This document shows, one piece after another, positions 15,477-22,801 of a stretch of 39,632 nucleotides of DNA. Below the pieces are notes generated by a model. The model was not told the origin of the DNA and ran no database searches. It saw nothing but the letters and a program-made list of their open reading frames with translations. The position numbers and the translations under genes are program-made. This stretch comes from Deltaproteobacteria bacterium (GTDB lineage: Bacteria; Myxococcota_A; Polyangia; Polyangiales; JADJMO01). The DNA lies in the NCBI GenBank assembly GCA_025363655.1, contig JANYDK010000143.1, forward strand, positions 1-39,632. The letters are read 5' to 3'. The first letter of the stretch is position 1, and every line of letters starts with the position of its first letter.

Positions 15477-15490
15477 ATGACCGATGTCAT
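15477..15490. promoter_or_regulatory. Crp/Fnr-type operator upstream of the fasciclin lipoprotein gene
   Basis: ATGAC-CGAT-GTCAT has perfect 5-base inverted arms around the TGA-N6-TCA core. Thirteen bases (TGACCGATGTCAT) are identical to the nosZ box. The centre is about 41 bases before the ATG, so a site at -41.5 would imply a very short or absent leader. Confidence 0.62.
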
Positions 15491-15697
15491 GCGTGCGTCT
15501 CACGCGGGAAGCGGTGACCATGCGCGGACGCGAGTCGACGTCTCCGCGATCTTGGGTCAGCTCCCAGACGGCGATCGAAAGGTGCGCGCGGGGTCGCGAC
15601 GAGGAACGGGCCGGCGGTCGGCGGGGTGCATTTGCGCGGGCAAGCAGCCATCGTGCCCGCTCACGCGCGGGTTCGATCTCCAGGGGTAGAGAGGTCC

Positions 15698-16540
15698 TCA
15701 TCGCCCTCGCTCGAGGACGATCAGCAACGACGCGGTGATCGCGCTCGCGGCGACGAGCAGCCATCCGACGGTTCGAAGTCTACGCGGGGAAGGCGGCGCG
15801 AAGTAGAGACCGATCGAGAGGAGGCCGAGAGGCGCGAGGCCGATCGGCAGCGCGGGCGCGACCACGCCTGCGATCGCGAGGGCGTAGGCGGCCGCGAGGA
15901 CATACCCGGTGACGAAGGCGACGTGGGCAGCGGTTTCGGATCGACCCTCTGCGCGCGCGCGCGCGATGACTTCGCGCACCGCGAGGGTCGAGAGCGAGAG
16001 GCCCATCGCCCATGTCGTCCAGACGGTGAGCGCATGCGCGAGGGAGGCCCCGCCCGCGATGGCGATCGGCACGCCGCTCGACGAGAGCATCGTCGCTGCG
16101 AGCGTCTCACCAATCGCGGTGCGCTCACGTCGAAGGATCAAGAGCGGCGCGAACGCGAGCACGAGGAAGACCGGAAGCCCGAGGGCGGCGCGCGCGAGCG
16201 GCGAGATCGCTCCGAGCGCGTAGCCGAGGGCGAGCGCAACGAGCGCGCCGAGAGCGAGGAGCCACCGCCACGCGCGCGTGCCCTCGGTGCGCAAGATCGC
16301 GCTTCCGCGATGACCGAGGAGCACGAGGAGCGGCTCGTGCGCGAAGAACCCGGCGATCACCGCGGCTGCGAGAACGAATGCCGCCGCGCTCCCGTGACCG
16401 ACGGCGAGTGCCGTGAGCACTGGCAGAGCGAGCTCCCCGTACGCTCCGTGCTCGCGTGGAAGCATTGAACGAGGACGTGAGCGAGAAGTGGGACGAACGA
16501 CGCGTGCGTCTTCGGCGTGCGCGGTCATGGTCCCATCCAT
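15698..16540 (-). CDS. YwiC-like membrane protein
   Basis: The product is 280 residues; an internal ATG at 16528 is an alternative start. After a polar N-terminus, residues about 26-40 read SMLPREHGAYGELALPVL, the hallmark of the YwiC-like family (P-R-E-H-G-A-Y/W). Eight or so hydrophobic segments follow. The family's function is unknown; in Bacillus subtilis ywiC lies beside fnr and the nitrate respiration genes, which fits its place here after the nos genes. It is nearly back to back with a protoporphyrinogen oxidase remnant (17 bases between starts). Confidence 0.85.
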   Translation of the reverse strand: MDGTMTAHAEDARVVRPTSRSRPRSMLPREHGAYGELALPVLTALAVGHGSAAAFVLAAAVIAGFFAHEPLLVLLGHRGSAILRTEGTRAWRWLLALGALVALALGYALGAISPLARAALGLPVFLVLAFAPLLILRRERTAIGETLAATMLSSSGVPIAIAGGASLAHALTVWTTWAMGLSLSTLAVREVIARARAEGRSETAAHVAFVTGYVLAAAYALAIAGVVAPALPIGLAPLGLLSIGLYFAPPSPRRLRTVGWLLVAASAITASLLIVLERGR

Positions 16541-16557
16541 GTTGCAGGACGCGTGCT

Positions 16558-16850
16558 ATGGCCCACGAGCGCATCATCGTCGTCGGAGGTGGAATCAGCA
16601 GGCTCGCGACCGCGCATGCTCTGCGTTGTGCCGGCGAATCTCGCGTCGAGGTCTACGAGGCCGCCTCGTGGGTCGGCGGCAACCTCCAAACGAAGCGGAG
16701 CGCCGGCTTCGTCCTCGACGAAGGACCCGATGCGTGGCTCGCCTCGAAGACGGCAGCGACGCAGTTGGCGCACGAGCTCGGCCTCGGCGAGAGCATCGAG
16801 CGCGCGCCGCACCGCCAGAATCGACCGCGGCTCGGGCGCCCTGAACTCAA
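16558..16850 (+). pseudogene. truncated protoporphyrinogen oxidase gene
   Basis: The frame from ATG 16558 reads ERIIVVGGGISRLATAHALR, then VEVYEAASWVGGNLQTKRSA and FVLDEGPDAWLASK, clearly the FAD-binding N-terminus of a HemG/HemY-type protoporphyrinogen oxidase. Only about 95 of some 460 residues remain; similarity is lost near 16840, before the end of the opposite-strand hydrolase gene. The dinucleotide motif is also damaged: G-G-G-I-S-G has become G-G-G-I-S-R. It is a remnant of a heme synthesis gene, possibly one of two copies in the genome. Confidence 0.75.
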
Positions 16851-16884
16851 CACTTGTCGTGCGCCGGAGAGGGGCCTGGGGGCC

Positions 16885-18024
16885 TCACTCCCCCCCCAAC
16901 AACACATGCGTCACATCCCTCCACAACACCTCGAACTGATCCACACTGAAATGCGCCCCCGAAACCAACCAATCCGCCCCATCCTTCTTCTCCAACGGCC
17001 CCCGCAAATAGTGCCCAATCACGTCCAAATGGTCGGCCTTCAAGAACCCACGAAACTCCCCATGCACCTGCGACAGACTCGGCACCACCCCATCGCTACT
17101 CTCATGATCGAGCTCGAACTCCAGCGGCTCCCCCGTGGCTAGATTCTTCGCGTTGAACGGCGGATGGTACGAATACCCAGCCGGGGCATCGCTCGCGAGG
17201 GTCCATAGCGTCGTGTAGAGCACGGTGCCGAGAGGCGTCAGCAGATCGCTCAGCTTCGCCCGCTTGAGCGTCAGCAGCGGCTTCGGCGCAACAGTGCCGT
17301 ACGACACGATGCGCACGCCGGGTCGCGGCTCGATGGAAGCGTGCAGCACGTCCATCGACTCCGGCGTCAGTTGAATCATCAAGCTGACGTCGGTGAGGAC
17401 GCTGTTGAGGAATTCGCGCACCTCGCCTTCGCGCTCTTTGGTGAAGTCTTTCAAGAGCTGGTTGGTGAGCTGCTTCATCATCGTCTCGTTGAGACCGACG
17501 AAGTCGGCGACGCGATAGCCGAGCCCGAGAAGACCCGCCGCCGCGGAAATAGGGCGGCGCCAGAGGCCGACGAAGACGAGCAGGGTGATGAAGTAGAGGA
17601 GCTGCTTGCCGTAGATGGTGGTGAAGAAGTTCGCCAGCGGGGTGCCGTGGTGGGGCGAGGCGACGCAGACGACGGTGCGCAGTTTGGCGTCGAGCTTCTT
17701 GCGGAGCTCGTCGTTGCCGAGCTCGCGGGTGGTCGAGGCGACGAGGCGCGCGTCGATGCCGCCGGTGGAGTGGCCGACGAGGTGGATGGCGGCGACGTCG
17801 GGATCGTCGACGAGTCGGTGTTCGGCGATCGCTTCGAGGATGCGTCGGGCGCGGCGACGAAGGCTTCCGGTCGGAAGGGTGCTCACGCCGTGGACGACGA
17901 CCTTTTCGCCGCGGGCTTCGAAGGTGCGCGTCAGCGTCTCGCGCACCGCGCGGAAATAGAGAACGTCGCCGAGGTTGGAGAAGCCGAAGAACCCAGGAAT
18001 GAGAAAGACGTGATGCACACTCAT
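16885..18024 (-). CDS. alpha/beta hydrolase, lipase/esterase-like
   Basis: The product is 379 residues from the ATG at 18024, which overlaps the stop of the upstream lipoprotein gene as ATGA. The start HHVFLIPGFFGF resembles the oxyanion region of lipases (H/F-x-x-P-G-F-x-G). The nucleophile elbow is GHSTGG with Ser86, followed by SPHHGTPLANFF, a motif of class I-like lipases. A hydrophobic stretch (LLYFITLLVFVGLW) near residue 150 may be a membrane or lid segment. An Asp and His late in the protein (DHESSDG, DHLDVIGH) are candidates for the triad. No signal peptide is visible. The substrate is unknown. Confidence 0.85.
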   Translation of the reverse strand: MSVHHVFLIPGFFGFSNLGDVLYFRAVRETLTRTFEARGEKVVVHGVSTLPTGSLRRRARRILEAIAEHRLVDDPDVAAIHLVGHSTGGIDARLVASTTRELGNDELRKKLDAKLRTVVCVASPHHGTPLANFFTTIYGKQLLYFITLLVFVGLWRRPISAAAGLLGLGYRVADFVGLNETMMKQLTNQLLKDFTKEREGEVREFLNSVLTDVSLMIQLTPESMDVLHASIEPRPGVRIVSYGTVAPKPLLTLKRAKLSDLLTPLGTVLYTTLWTLASDAPAGYSYHPPFNAKNLATGEPLEFELDHESSDGVVPSLSQVHGEFRGFLKADHLDVIGHYLRGPLEKKDGADWLVSGAHFSVDQFEVLWRDVTHVLLGGE

Positions 18025-18491
18025 TGGTCGGTTTTTCCTGTCGATTCCGCTTTTTTTGGCGCCTTCCAGCTGGTGCCGTCTTGGTACTCGACCTCGCGCA
18101 CCTCGGCGGTGACCTTGGTGCACTCGTCGGGGATGAACGCGCTGGCGGTGATGTCCTCCCAATCTTTCCCATCGGGGAGCCGGCCGATCTGCGTCTGGGG
18201 GAAGTCTTTGATCTCCTTCGCACCCTCGAAGTAGTGGAGCAGGAAGTAGGCCTGTCGCACCGGCTTCTGCGTGAAGTTGAAGACGCGGAGGTTGGCGCGC
18301 GGCCCGCTGTTCGTCTTGTCCATCGACTGGAACTCCACCACCAGCGGCACATCGCCCTTGGGAGCGTCGGGCCACTTCACGGCTTCTTTTTCCGTCTTTC
18401 CACCCTTCTTGCCGCAGGCCGACGTCGCCGCCAAAGGCAGCGCGGCGAACGCGAGCAAGAGGAGAGGCAAGGAACGCAGCGATCGCTTCAT
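18021..18491 (-). CDS. hypothetical lipoprotein, first gene of a pair with the hydrolase
   Basis: The product is 156 residues. The signal peptide KRSLRSLPLLLLAFAALPLA is followed by a Cys near residue 26 (TSAC). The mature part has a single beta-rich domain (VEFQSMDKTNSGPRANLRVF then VRQAYFLLHYFE) and a Lys-rich end. No family was recognised. It is translationally coupled to the downstream hydrolase and could be its surface partner or chaperone. The gene is divergent from the amidase gene across 142 bases. Confidence 0.75.
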   Translation of the reverse strand: MKRSLRSLPLLLLAFAALPLAATSACGKKGGKTEKEAVKWPDAPKGDVPLVVEFQSMDKTNSGPRANLRVFNFTQKPVRQAYFLLHYFEGAKEIKDFPQTQIGRLPDGKDWEDITASAFIPDECTKVTAEVREVEYQDGTSWKAPKKAESTGKTDQ

Positions 18492-18633
18492 GGAATGACT
18501 CTACCAAGCCTTGGCATATGAGCGTCATCGCGATGTGACGTCGCGATCGTGCAGATCGTCCCTCGCGTCCGTCTCGCTCATGTGACGCCGTCGATCGTGT
18601 CGCGCATCGCGCATTTCATGTCAGGATCGGCGC

Positions 18634-20316
18634 ATGTGGCGCGCATCCTTCCTCGGCTTCTTCGGCTCCGCACTCATCGTGACGACGTGCCTCGGTCTCG
18701 GCTGCTCTTCGCGTGCAGACGAGACGAAGTCGATCGCGACGGGAAAATCGCAGGGAGCGCTGGCGCGTACGTTCGATCGCGTGGCGCACGAGCAAGGCGT
18801 GCCGCAGGCGCTCCTCGTCGCCATCGCGCATGTCGAAGGCGGGCTCGGGCTCGCACCGACGCGCGAGATCGAGCTCGACAACCACGTCCCGGCTGCCGGT
18901 CCGCTGCAACTTCGACACGGCAAGCTCGACACGCTCGCGCTCGGGGCGACGTTGATGGGCACCACCGAAGAAGCGTTGCGACGCGATCGCGATCTCGCGC
19001 TCGAAGCCGGCGCACGCGTGCTCGCCGAGCTCTTCCGACGCACGGGCGCCGTGGCCGACGATGCGCGCACGTGGACCGCTGCGCTCGAAGAGCTCTCGGG
19101 CTTCGCCGACGCCTTCCACCGTCGTGACTACGCGCGCCGCGTGCTTCGAGCCTACGCCGACGGAGGCGCGCTACCCGCACACGGGGGCGAGACCATCACC
19201 ATCGTCGCCCGTCCGTTCGACGTCGACATCTGGGCACCGGGCAACGTCGATGTGCCGCTCAAGGGCGAGGCCGACTACGCGCCCGCCGATTGGTTTCCCA
19301 CCGACTGCTCCGGAAAGTGCGACGCCGGACGCGGGGGCAACACGGTCGGGTACATCGTCATCCACGACACCGAAGGCGGGTGGGACGCGAGCGTCGCCAC
19401 GCTGCAGAACGATGCCGGCAAGAGCGTGCAGTACATCGTCGGCGAAGACGGACGCGTCGGACAGTTCGTCCACGAGACGGTGACCGCGTGGCACGCCGGC
19501 AACTATTGGTACAACCAACGCTCCATCGGCATCGAGCACGTCGGCACCACCAAAGGCCCTTTTCCCGAGGCTGAATACGCCGCCAGCGCCAAGCTCGTGA
19601 GCTACCTCACCGGCAAGTACCCAGTGCCGAAAGATCGCGTGCACATCATCGGGCACGATCAAGTCCCCAACGGCACCAAGATCGCCCAGTCGGCGGCGGC
19701 GTGCAGCGACTCTCCGAAAGACTGCGAGGCCTCCCCCAACTACGGCGGCTCGGGACGACACACCGATCCCGGTACATGGGAGTGGTGCCAATACATGCCT
19801 CGCTTCGGCGGCGCCTGTAAGTGCAATGACATCTGGGCGCTTTGGAACTGCACCAGCGATCACACGAAGGCGTATCGCTGCACCGGCGGCAAGGTCGAGC
19901 TCTTGGTGTGCGACGGCCCCGGCGCGTGCGAGTCGAAGCCGATCGGCACCGAAGACATCTGCCATGTCGCGCCCGCCGGCGACGCGGGCGGCGTCGATGC
20001 GGGTCGCGACGCAGGCAGTGGCGCCGACGCGCATGAGGATGTCGGAACGGATACGGCTGTCAGCGACGCTGCGAGCGACACACCGGCGAGCGCGGATGCT
20101 GGCGTCGACGATGCGGGCGAGGCCGGTCCTGCGTCCCAAGAAGACATGAGCGGCGGCTGCTCGATCGCGCGCGCTGGCGAGCGAGACGACGAGCCTATCT
20201 TTGGCTTTGGGATCGCCGTCGGGCTCGGTCTCGGCCTCGGCCTCGCGCGGTCACGGAAGCGCCGCGCAGGTCGGGCATCGTCACGGTCAGATGTCGGTCC
20301 GGCAGTACCCCGCTGA
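18634..20316 (+). CDS. N-acetylmuramoyl-L-alanine amidase with MYXO-CTERM-like anchor
   Basis: The product is 560 residues. The signal ends in the lipobox GLGC near residue 24. Residues about 35-150 include VPQALLVAIAHVEGGL, similar to lytic transglycosylase-like helices. Residues about 230-390 form an Amidase_2 (T4 lysozyme-type) domain: YIVIHDTEGGWD carries the first zinc His, later WHAGNYWYNQRSIGIEHVG and HIIGHDQVP give further His residues. A Cys-rich segment and a long Asp/Ala/Gly linker follow. The end, GGCSIARAG then a Gly/Leu-rich helix and SRKRR, looks like a MYXO-CTERM. It likely cleaves peptidoglycan and stays surface-bound. The last 30 bases overlap the convergent gene. Confidence 0.88.
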   Translation: MWRASFLGFFGSALIVTTCLGLGCSSRADETKSIATGKSQGALARTFDRVAHEQGVPQALLVAIAHVEGGLGLAPTREIELDNHVPAAGPLQLRHGKLDTLALGATLMGTTEEALRRDRDLALEAGARVLAELFRRTGAVADDARTWTAALEELSGFADAFHRRDYARRVLRAYADGGALPAHGGETITIVARPFDVDIWAPGNVDVPLKGEADYAPADWFPTDCSGKCDAGRGGNTVGYIVIHDTEGGWDASVATLQNDAGKSVQYIVGEDGRVGQFVHETVTAWHAGNYWYNQRSIGIEHVGTTKGPFPEAEYAASAKLVSYLTGKYPVPKDRVHIIGHDQVPNGTKIAQSAAACSDSPKDCEASPNYGGSGRHTDPGTWEWCQYMPRFGGACKCNDIWALWNCTSDHTKAYRCTGGKVELLVCDGPGACESKPIGTEDICHVAPAGDAGGVDAGRDAGSGADAHEDVGTDTAVSDAASDTPASADAGVDDAGEAGPASQEDMSGGCSIARAGERDDEPIFGFGIAVGLGLGLGLARSRKRRAGRASSRSDVGPAVPR

Positions 20317-21081
20317 GCAGAGTCCCGTGCCGTTGGTCTGGTCGGGCGATTCATCAAAGCCGCAGAAGGTCTCGTCTGCGGCTTTCCCGCACGAGGCCGT
20401 CTGGCACGCGCAGACCCTCGGCTCCTTGCCCTGGCAGTGGGTGCAGTACTCCCGACCGGAATAGAAGCAGAGGCTCGACGCCGAGCAGCGGGTCTCGTTC
20501 GCGGCGCACGGCGTGGCGCACGGAGCGACCACCTCGGCGATCGGGCCCACGCCACCGGGATGATGATCTTCGAGGATGGTGCGGAACCGAAGCACGACCC
20601 CCGCTTCGACGTGAAGGACTGCGCACGTCGGCGCGTGGGCTCCACCGGTGGCGCCGGCGGTCGCGCATGTGACCCCGACGATCGGCGTGTGAAGACGAAA
20701 GGCCGTCTTTTCACAGTGAAAGACGGTCGACGGACAGAGCGTCAACGACGACGCGTCGAGGTCCATCGCCTTGCCGAAGCGCAAGTCCGTGGTCGCGTGG
20801 AGGAGGGTCGGAGTGTCGGCGGAGACGGTGTCCCAACGTGCCGATTGCAGCTGCGTCAGCACTGCGCTCGGCTCGGCGAGGTCGATCGCAGCCGCACACG
20901 TCTCGGGTGCGGTGGGGTTGGCTGTGCCACAACCAAGAACGGGTTCGGTCGTCGTGGCGGGATCGGCGACCGACGCACCGCAGGCGAGGAGTTGTGTGCC
21001 GAAGTAGAGGACGGCAGCGATGGAGGTGAACGAGGTGAACGACTTGATCGAGGTGGAAGCGGAAGCGAGAGGGCGGGCCAT
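20287..21081 (-). CDS. Cys-rich hypothetical lipoprotein
   Basis: The product is 264 residues. The N-terminus has a Ser/Thr-rich start and a hydrophobic run ending QLLAC near residue 34, a good lipobox. The middle has short beta-like segments. The last 80 residues hold about 14 Cys (CATPCAANETRCSASSLCFY and similar), probably disulfide-bonded as in small EGF-like or Cys-knot modules of myxobacterial surface proteins. The 3' end overlaps the amidase gene by 30 bases on the opposite strand. No family was recognised. Confidence 0.75.
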   Translation of the reverse strand: MARPLASASTSIKSFTSFTSIAAVLYFGTQLLACGASVADPATTTEPVLGCGTANPTAPETCAAAIDLAEPSAVLTQLQSARWDTVSADTPTLLHATTDLRFGKAMDLDASSLTLCPSTVFHCEKTAFRLHTPIVGVTCATAGATGGAHAPTCAVLHVEAGVVLRFRTILEDHHPGGVGPIAEVVAPCATPCAANETRCSASSLCFYSGREYCTHCQGKEPRVCACQTASCGKAADETFCGFDESPDQTNGTGLCSAGYCRTDI

Positions 21082-21178
21082 GGTGTGTCAGCTCCGTGAG
21101 TGAGAAGGTCTGCCCACCCGATAGAGCAACGCGCATGCCGCAATGCGCCTCCCTGCGCCTTGATGCGCCGCAAAGAAT

Positions 21179-21829
21179 CTACTTCGGCTTCACCGGCGTG
21201 AAGGTCCACGCGCCGCCGTTGCTCGCGCTCGCGCCGTTGCCCCACGAGCCGGTAAGCACGCCGCTGGTGGCGATGCGCGTGAGGAACGCGCGACCGGTGG
21301 AGGCGCCTTCGACCCAACCGCACGCCAGGTTCACGTCTTTGTAGACCGTGCAGTTGAGGATGCCGAGCGGGTACTTGCCGGTGACCTTCTGGTCCGTCTG
21401 CGTGAAGACCGTGGTGCCCCAGTTCGAGCTGTAGGTGCCGCCGAAGAGCGCGGCGGTCTCTGCGACCGGTGGCGGCGTCTTTCCGGCGCTGTCGTCGTCG
21501 TCGTCGACGGCCTTCTTCTTCTTCTTCACGCTGTCGTCGTCGTCCGACGTCTTCTTCTTGGCGCTGTCGTCATCGTCGTCGGACGTCTTCTTCTTTTTCT
21601 TGGCGCTGTCGTCGTCGTCATCGTCCGACGTCTTCTTCTTTTTCTTCGCGCTGTCGTCATCGTCGTCCGACTTCTTCTTTTTCTTCTTCTCGCCGTCGTC
21701 GTCATCGTCGGACTTCTTCTTCGAATCTTTCGACTCCTTCGAGCTACTGGAAGAGTCGTCCTTCTTCGGACAGCCGCCGACGGCGAACGAGAGGGCGAGG
21801 AGCAGGCTGAGGACGTGACGCTGGCGCAT
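21179..21829 (-). CDS. lipoprotein with alternating Asp-block/Lys-block linker
   Basis: The product is 216 residues. The signal ends in AVGGC near residue 20. Residues about 35-115 consist of repeating blocks of the type SDDDDDSAKKKKKT, about five or six imperfect copies, a strongly polyampholytic low-complexity linker. The C-terminal 95 residues are a compact domain (FGGTYSSNWGTTVFTQ, then GSWGNGASASNGGAWTF) that looks like a small beta barrel seen in myxobacterial proteins. Function unknown. The gene is divergent from the next lipoprotein gene across 69 bases. Confidence 0.78.
   Translation of the reverse strand: MRQRHVLSLLLALSFAVGGCPKKDDSSSSSKESKDSKKKSDDDDDGEKKKKKKSDDDDDSAKKKKKTSDDDDDDSAKKKKKTSDDDDDSAKKKTSDDDDSVKKKKKAVDDDDDSAGKTPPPVAETAALFGGTYSSNWGTTVFTQTDQKVTGKYPLGILNCTVYKDVNLACGWVEGASTGRAFLTRIATSGVLTGSWGNGASASNGGAWTFTPVKPK
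21487..21745. repeat. minisatellite coding the Asp/Lys blocks
   Basis: On the plus strand, runs of GTC/ATC triplets alternate with runs of TTC/TTT triplets in units of about 36-45 bases, five to six copies, within the lipoprotein gene at 21179-21829. All length changes between copies are multiples of three, so the frame is kept. Copy number is likely to vary between strains. Confidence 0.85.
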
Positions 21830-21898
21830 GTGTGACCCCCGAGGTGAACGCGAGACATGCCGCTGTAAGGCCCGTCGACGAGGCGCGTTGCTGCTGTC

Positions 21899-22783
21899 AT
21901 GAATACCATCGCTTCGCCCCGGTCGATCGGTTCGCGCTTCACGTCTGCCGCCGTCCTCGCCCTCGCCGTCGCCGGTTGTGCTTCCACGCACCCGCCGCCC
22001 TCGACGATGCAGGGTGTCGCTGCACAAGGCCCGATGCCGGTGCCGGTGCTCACCACCTCGCTCTACGGCAAGGACGCCACCGGAGGGCTGAGCGAGGCTG
22101 ATTTGCAGCGTATTCTCGAGTCGCCGATCGATCTCGAGCTCCCCGCGCGCGTCGGGGTCGTGCCCTTGGCGACGCCGTTCGATCCGAAAGAGAACGCGTC
22201 CCTCGCCACGCGCGCGATCGCTTCGCACGATCTCGCCGCGGGGCTCGTCGGCGCGCCGTACTTCGTCCAGGTGAGCGACATTTCGACCGATCTGCCGAAC
22301 GTCGGCGGCATCGAAGGTCTTCGCATCCTCGCCGCGCGCTATCGCATTCGCTACCTGGTGCTCTATTCGGAGCGCTACGAGGACGACACCCACCTCAACG
22401 GTTGGGCGTGGCTCTACCCGACCGTCGTCGGCATGTTCTTCGTGCCCGGCGTCACCGTCGAGAGCCATGGCATCGCGCAGGCCGACCTCCTCGACGTGCG
22501 CACCGGCACCATCCTCTTCTCGGTCATGCAGCCGGTGCACGTGAAGTCCAAGGAGCTGATGATCGGCTCGGGGATCGCCCACAAAGAAGGGCGCGCAGAG
22601 GCGACGTCGGCCGCAGCGAAGGTGCTGGCGAAGCTGGTCATCGAGCGCACGCACGACATCGTCGTCGCCGCCGAGCAGGGTCAGAAGAAGAAGACGCTGA
22701 TCGTCCCGGCGCCGATCACCAACAACACGACGACGACGACGACGAACACTCCGAACGCGAACACGGCCGCCAACGGCAATTGA
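21899..22783 (+). CDS. hypothetical lipoprotein (possibly rhombotarget-like)
   Basis: The product is 294 residues. The signal ends in AVAGC near residue 27. The domain includes RVGVVPLATPF, RYRIRYLVLYSERYED, WLYPTVVGMFFVPGVTVES and DLLDVRTGTILFSV, an arrangement like that of rhombotarget-type lipoproteins (a TolB-N-like alpha/beta fold), but no GlyGly-type tail is present. The end is a Thr/Asn low-complexity tail (a run of about eight Thr). The similarity is from memory and tentative. It converges with the next gene, 18 bases apart. Confidence 0.7.
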   Translation: MNTIASPRSIGSRFTSAAVLALAVAGCASTHPPPSTMQGVAAQGPMPVPVLTTSLYGKDATGGLSEADLQRILESPIDLELPARVGVVPLATPFDPKENASLATRAIASHDLAAGLVGAPYFVQVSDISTDLPNVGGIEGLRILAARYRIRYLVLYSERYEDDTHLNGWAWLYPTVVGMFFVPGVTVESHGIAQADLLDVRTGTILFSVMQPVHVKSKELMIGSGIAHKEGRAEATSAAAKVLAKLVIERTHDIVVAAEQGQKKKTLIVPAPITNNTTTTTTNTPNANTAANGN

Positions 22784-22801
22784 TGAATCGAAACTGGGCG
22801 C

